Assembly (NCBI GenBank): GCA_022510625.1
Contig: JAFLTD010000006.1
Location: forward strand, 1 to 35,430
Direction of reading: 5' to 3'
Length of the DNA: 35,430 nt
From: Lachnospiraceae bacterium
Lineage (GTDB): Bacteria > Bacillota > Clostridia > Lachnospirales > Lachnospiraceae
The notes below the pieces were generated by a model. The model worked only from the letters and a program-made list of their open reading frames with translations. It had not been told where the DNA came from and made no database searches. Numbering within the stretch: the first letter of the stretch is position 1; the number at the start of each line of letters is the position of its first letter. Of the stretch, positions 32,512 to 35,430 are shown one piece after another. The position numbers and the translations under genes were made by a program.

Positions 32512-33610
32512 AAATGACCTCCTCACTGAGCAGTTCAATCATAATTTCATTGCGTATAAACTGTGAATATACGGTCTTCATATTATCATAATAAATACTC
32601 CAGTCATATCCGTTTAAATCATGCATTGCCTCCCCAAACATAGAATACTGATACATCATGTTAGCTATATCTTCTGAATTTACCGTATCCTTATCCAAAA
32701 AACTTTCTAACTCTGTCGCTGATTCCGATGCACTCTTCGACAAATTTTGAAAAAAAGCAGTCGGCGTTTTATCATAATTAGCAATACTGCCAATTGAACC
32801 AATTAAACCGCCAGTTTTTTCGTCCGCTAAACCATTGAGAAAATCTTCCGGTGAATCACTGGTTATCAATCCTTCTGCAATACTATATAAACCGCCAGTG
32901 GTTTCATCCAAAATTCCTTTTGCCAACTGGTATGGATAGTCCTGTATATCTGCTACAACTCCTTCCACTACGGAATCCACCGCACCGCTCAATGCCGAAC
33001 TTAGCGAACCGTCCGCCTCATACGCCTCTAAAGCACCGTCAATTCCGTATCTCACTGCATTCTGTACGTTTTCAGACCCAATCTGTCCTACAATACTCTC
33101 TGTTATTTCCTCTTTTAAATATTCCTCATAATTATCTGTTGCGCTTGTAGTATTAAAGCCGGAGGGCACGGAAACTCCCAGACCACTCATTAGAAGTGTT
33201 TTCGCCTCTACTGCCAATACAACATTTTCTTCATAACACTGGAGAATTCTGCTCTGCGCGATCTCTTCTATCTCCTCCTCAGATAATTGTTCCGGAAGGC
33301 TCTGATAAAATTTAAGCTGCGTCTGTACTTCATCCAGTCTGCTCCGTACTAACTCCAACTTAATCTTTTCTTTTTCAATATCGGCTTGTGTTATTTGCGT
33401 TTCTTCCATCGCAGCTGCATCCGTCACATCCAGTTCTGTAACTTCCGTCTGTACAATTTCTTCTGGCATCTTCTCAGATTGATCAGAAATTTCCGTCGCA
33501 GACCTTTCTCCTTCGGAATTAGTACCGAAAATGTTCCAGATTATGCCTGTAACCACCAGAATAGTCAACATAACGGAAAACATTTTTGCACACATGATAA
33601 TGTTTTTCAT
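32495..33610 (-). CDS. Unknown membrane-anchored, acidic coiled-coil protein (371 residues)
   Basis: No family recognised. One N-terminal membrane helix (about 10-28) precedes an acidic Glu/Thr/Asp linker (about 30-75) and a coiled coil (about 75-110, KEKIKLELVRSRLDEVQTQL). A Ser/Gly/Ala-rich helical domain follows (LSSALSGAVDSVVEGVV, and twice the block DE-TGGL: LDETTGGLYSIAEG and ADEKTGGLIGSIGS). The internal repeat suggests a duplicated helical hairpin. The bulk should be outside the cytoplasm. AGGAGA precedes the ATG, eight bases after the stop of the zinc-ribbon gene. The next gene starts inside its end. Function unknown; with its neighbour it may form a hetero-oligomer at the membrane (inference). 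Confidence 0.82.
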   Translation of the reverse strand: MKNIIMCAKMFSVMLTILVVTGIIWNIFGTNSEGERSATEISDQSEKMPEEIVQTEVTELDVTDAAAMEETQITQADIEKEKIKLELVRSRLDEVQTQLKFYQSLPEQLSEEEIEEIAQSRILQCYEENVVLAVEAKTLLMSGLGVSVPSGFNTTSATDNYEEYLKEEITESIVGQIGSENVQNAVRYGIDGALEAYEADGSLSSALSGAVDSVVEGVVADIQDYPYQLAKGILDETTGGLYSIAEGLITSDSPEDFLNGLADEKTGGLIGSIGSIANYDKTPTAFFQNLSKSASESATELESFLDKDTVNSEDIANMMYQYSMFGEAMHDLNGYDWSIYYDNMKTVYSQFIRNEIMIELLSEEVIYEENQ

Positions 33611-33619
33611 TGGCTTCTC

Positions 33620-35257
33620 CTATCTGTATTCTACGATAATATCTTGATTTCTATAGTTTAAGAAACCAAAAACCTCCATGATATCTCTCTCAGTTTCCGG
33701 CAATAAGTTATAAATGACATCCCAATCTATTGTATTCGTTTCTTTAACGGAATCAATTCCTGCAAGCAAACCAGTATCGGTATAACTGATTGTAACAGCA
33801 GTTTCTCCATTGATCGTAATCTCAATCAGCCTCCCTTGCTCATCATACAAATACTCTGAAGTATCGTCTGTAACGTCACTTCCCGTACCGCTGGCAAGCC
33901 ATGTATATGTTGTCAGCTTCCCATCTTCGTTATACTCACGCATTTGATACCAGTCAGATGAACTCTGTTGGATAAGGGTTCCATTTTCATCATAATTAGA
34001 TGATTCAATACCCCTATACCATGATGTCATATTGCCATTATCGTCGTATTGGTATTCATAAATTTGCTTATGGTCATTAGCAGAGACCGCTTTATTATAA
34101 AAGGAGCTGTCGGCATTAAGTTCCGTAATACCATTTTCATAGGTTAGATATGATATTTGTTCACTCCGAACTAAATTCCCTTTTTCATCATATTGATATT
34201 CAGTTCTATTAGTATCATTAGTACCATCTTCATGTATTTCTTCTATGATCACATTTCTATTTTCATCATAGTTATAATCTATAGTTCTGACACCAATAGA
34301 TGTAGTCTCCTTTTTACAGATTAAATTACCTTTCTCATCATATGTATATTCAGTTGTCCGTCCAGACTCAGCGTTTGCACTAAAATCAAATGTGAATTTC
34401 GCCAATTTATCATCGTTATTAAAGTCATATGTGTACTTACTTATATGATGGTCAGAATCAGATAAATCATCATAATAATCAGTGAATACAATCTGGTTGC
34501 TCTCATTTTCATAATCAATCAATATCTCTGATGTCCAATCATATTCAGTGCTCATTTCATTGACTTTAATAAGGTTGTTCTTGTCATCATATGAAAATTC
34601 TGAACTCTGTAATAACTCTCCATTCTCGGATTTATATTCAACTCTTTTGCAAAGGTGATTGTTTGCATTAAAAAAACTGATCCCCAATAAACCTAATGGG
34701 GTTCCATCATATTCCGTAGTCAATAATGCTCCCCACATAGTCGGATTATATTCCACTTTATTTTGTCCGGAATCCGTCAAATATGAAATATTTATTTCCT
34801 TATTACCATCCTTCGCCCTTATTAGATCCCCATCTTCATCAAACCAATACTCATTTTCTCCAATCTTAACGCTTGATACTTGCACGTTTACTGCTTCGCC
34901 CAGATTGCTGTCTTCTGAGTTCTTCTCGGCATTTTCCGATTCCTTTTCCGTTACAGTTGTACTATCCAATGTACTCTTCTGCACTTCTTTTGTTCCATCT
35001 ATATCTTCGTCTGTTGCATTCTCATTTACCACTATAGAATTTTCTGCGGCATTATTCCTACCTACCAGTTTGACAATTGCAATCACAGCAAGAATAACAA
35101 CTGCACCTACTGCTCCTATTGCGTATATCTTTTTATCACTCATATGATTTTCTTTTTGCGGAGTACTTTCTTCTATTTCTTCCCCTTGTTTTTGCCCACA
35201 ATACGGACAAAATGCTTTGCCGTCATCCAATTCTTTTCCACATTTTTTACAATACAT
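33620..35257 (-). CDS. Zinc-ribbon membrane protein with extracellular YD-like repeats
   Basis: Protein of 545 residues. The N-terminus is a zinc ribbon with Cys3, Cys6, Cys17 and Cys20 (YCKKCGKELDDGKAFCPYCG), then a short linker and one membrane helix (about 44-65, YAIGAVGAVVILAVIAIVKL). An acidic Ser/Thr linker follows. The rest is a run of YD-like repeats of about 20-40 residues, such as EYTYDEKGNLICKK, YNYDENRNVIIEE, YQYDEKGNLVRSE, YQYDDNGNMTSWY and YLYDEQGRLIEI. These resemble RHS/YD repeats and probably form an extracellular beta structure. It lacks an RHS core cap and toxin tip, so it is not a polymorphic toxin. The start MYCKKC has AAGGAG upstream, in preference to an ATG 18 codons earlier. 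It is the first gene of its operon. Confidence 0.85.
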   Translation of the reverse strand: MYCKKCGKELDDGKAFCPYCGQKQGEEIEESTPQKENHMSDKKIYAIGAVGAVVILAVIAIVKLVGRNNAAENSIVVNENATDEDIDGTKEVQKSTLDSTTVTEKESENAEKNSEDSNLGEAVNVQVSSVKIGENEYWFDEDGDLIRAKDGNKEINISYLTDSGQNKVEYNPTMWGALLTTEYDGTPLGLLGISFFNANNHLCKRVEYKSENGELLQSSEFSYDDKNNLIKVNEMSTEYDWTSEILIDYENESNQIVFTDYYDDLSDSDHHISKYTYDFNNDDKLAKFTFDFSANAESGRTTEYTYDEKGNLICKKETTSIGVRTIDYNYDENRNVIIEEIHEDGTNDTNRTEYQYDEKGNLVRSEQISYLTYENGITELNADSSFYNKAVSANDHKQIYEYQYDDNGNMTSWYRGIESSNYDENGTLIQQSSSDWYQMREYNEDGKLTTYTWLASGTGSDVTDDTSEYLYDEQGRLIEITINGETAVTISYTDTGLLAGIDSVKETNTIDWDVIYNLLPETERDIMEVFGFLNYRNQDIIVEYR

Positions 35258-35300
35258 TCTTCCTCTCCTTCTTTCTTCTCCAATCACATTTGCACATAAC

Positions 35301-35352
35301 AAAAAGCACATTACACACCCTATCCAACCACATAGGATGTAAAATGTGCTTT
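35301..35352 (-). terminator. Long imperfect hairpin with T-run upstream of the zinc-ribbon gene
   Basis: AAAGCACATT (35303-35312) and AATGTGCTTT (35343-35352) are perfect 10-base arms. The pairing continues inward, with a few mismatches, to CCTAT/ATAGG. On the minus strand the hairpin is followed by TTTTTG. It may end a gene beyond the window or act as an attenuator in the leader of the zinc-ribbon operon. Confidence 0.6.
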
Positions 35353-35375
35353 GCTATATTTGTAGTTAATTAAAG

Positions 35376-35430
35376 TGTGCTGTGCTGTGCTGTGCTGTGC
35401 TGTGCTGTGCTGTGCTGTGCTGTGCTGTGC
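35376..35430 (+). repeat. (TGTGC)11 microsatellite at the window end
   Basis: Eleven perfect copies of TGTGC run to the last base, so the true length is unknown. It is upstream of the zinc-ribbon operon and not inside a recognised gene. Such repeats change length by slippage. At a sequence end it may also mark an assembly break. Confidence 0.95.

Noticed and set aside
33620-35257. RHS-type polymorphic toxin
   Set aside because: YD-like repeats are present but the protein has a zinc ribbon and membrane helix, and no RHS core cap, protease motif or variable toxin tip; no immunity gene follows.

Overview
The window looks like chromosomal DNA of an anaerobic, motile, gut-type Clostridia, most likely Lachnospiraceae. 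This is inferred from gene content: GH43 and GH105 glycan enzymes, chemoreceptors, a 7TM-EAL protein, flavodoxin and Fe-S aldo/keto reductases, DUF4405 and DUF362 proteins, and a CptIN-type toxin-antitoxin locus known from that group. Most genes lie on the minus strand with good Shine-Dalgarno sites. No rRNA, tRNA, CRISPR array or insertion sequence was seen, and no gene-free stretch exceeds about 300 bases.

Layout in + coordinates, with minus-strand genes transcribed leftwards. At 1-3785 a dCache chemoreceptor is followed by two GH43 glycosidases, the second cut by the window edge. At 4007-6962 there is an FtsX/MacB-type ABC transporter pair behind an exact-consensus promoter and several operator-like dyads. 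At 7127-11416 there is a heterodimeric ABC exporter with one degenerate nucleotide site, plus an AlkZ-related protein. At 11504-15106 there is a redox-looking operon: SDR oxidoreductase, DUF362 lipoprotein, UPF0718/ArsP-like permease and DUF4405 membrane cytochrome-like protein. At 15309-18433 there is a second redox operon: aldo/keto reductase, NTF2-like protein, flavodoxin and ferredoxin-tailed aldo/keto reductase. A LysR regulator (18594-19475) follows, co-directional with a second chemoreceptor. Both redox operons carry the same inverted repeat (ATAAG-N5-CTTAT) at the same distance from their -10 boxes, so they are predicted to form one LysR regulon.

From 21465 to 30290 lie an unrecognised 274-residue protein (+ strand), a 7TM-PAS-GGDEF(degenerate)-EAL phosphodiesterase, a ThuA-like protein, the SstT serine/threonine symporter, a metallophosphoesterase, a cytosolic fusion of a ParB-like segment with a BMP-type binding domain, and a GH105 hydrolase.

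From about 30400 to the right end the DNA is visibly more AT-rich and looks like an accessory island. It begins with a complete type III toxin-antitoxin locus: promoter, two 49-nt RNA repeats with a covarying stem, a terminator hairpin and a CptN-like endoribonuclease toxin. It continues convergently with a three-gene operon of membrane-anchored proteins of unknown function (a zinc-ribbon protein with YD-like repeats and two coiled-coil proteins). The window ends in a pure (TGTGC)n microsatellite. The two strongest points are the type III toxin-antitoxin locus and the two-site LysR regulon. The three-gene membrane operon is the best candidate for an undescribed system.
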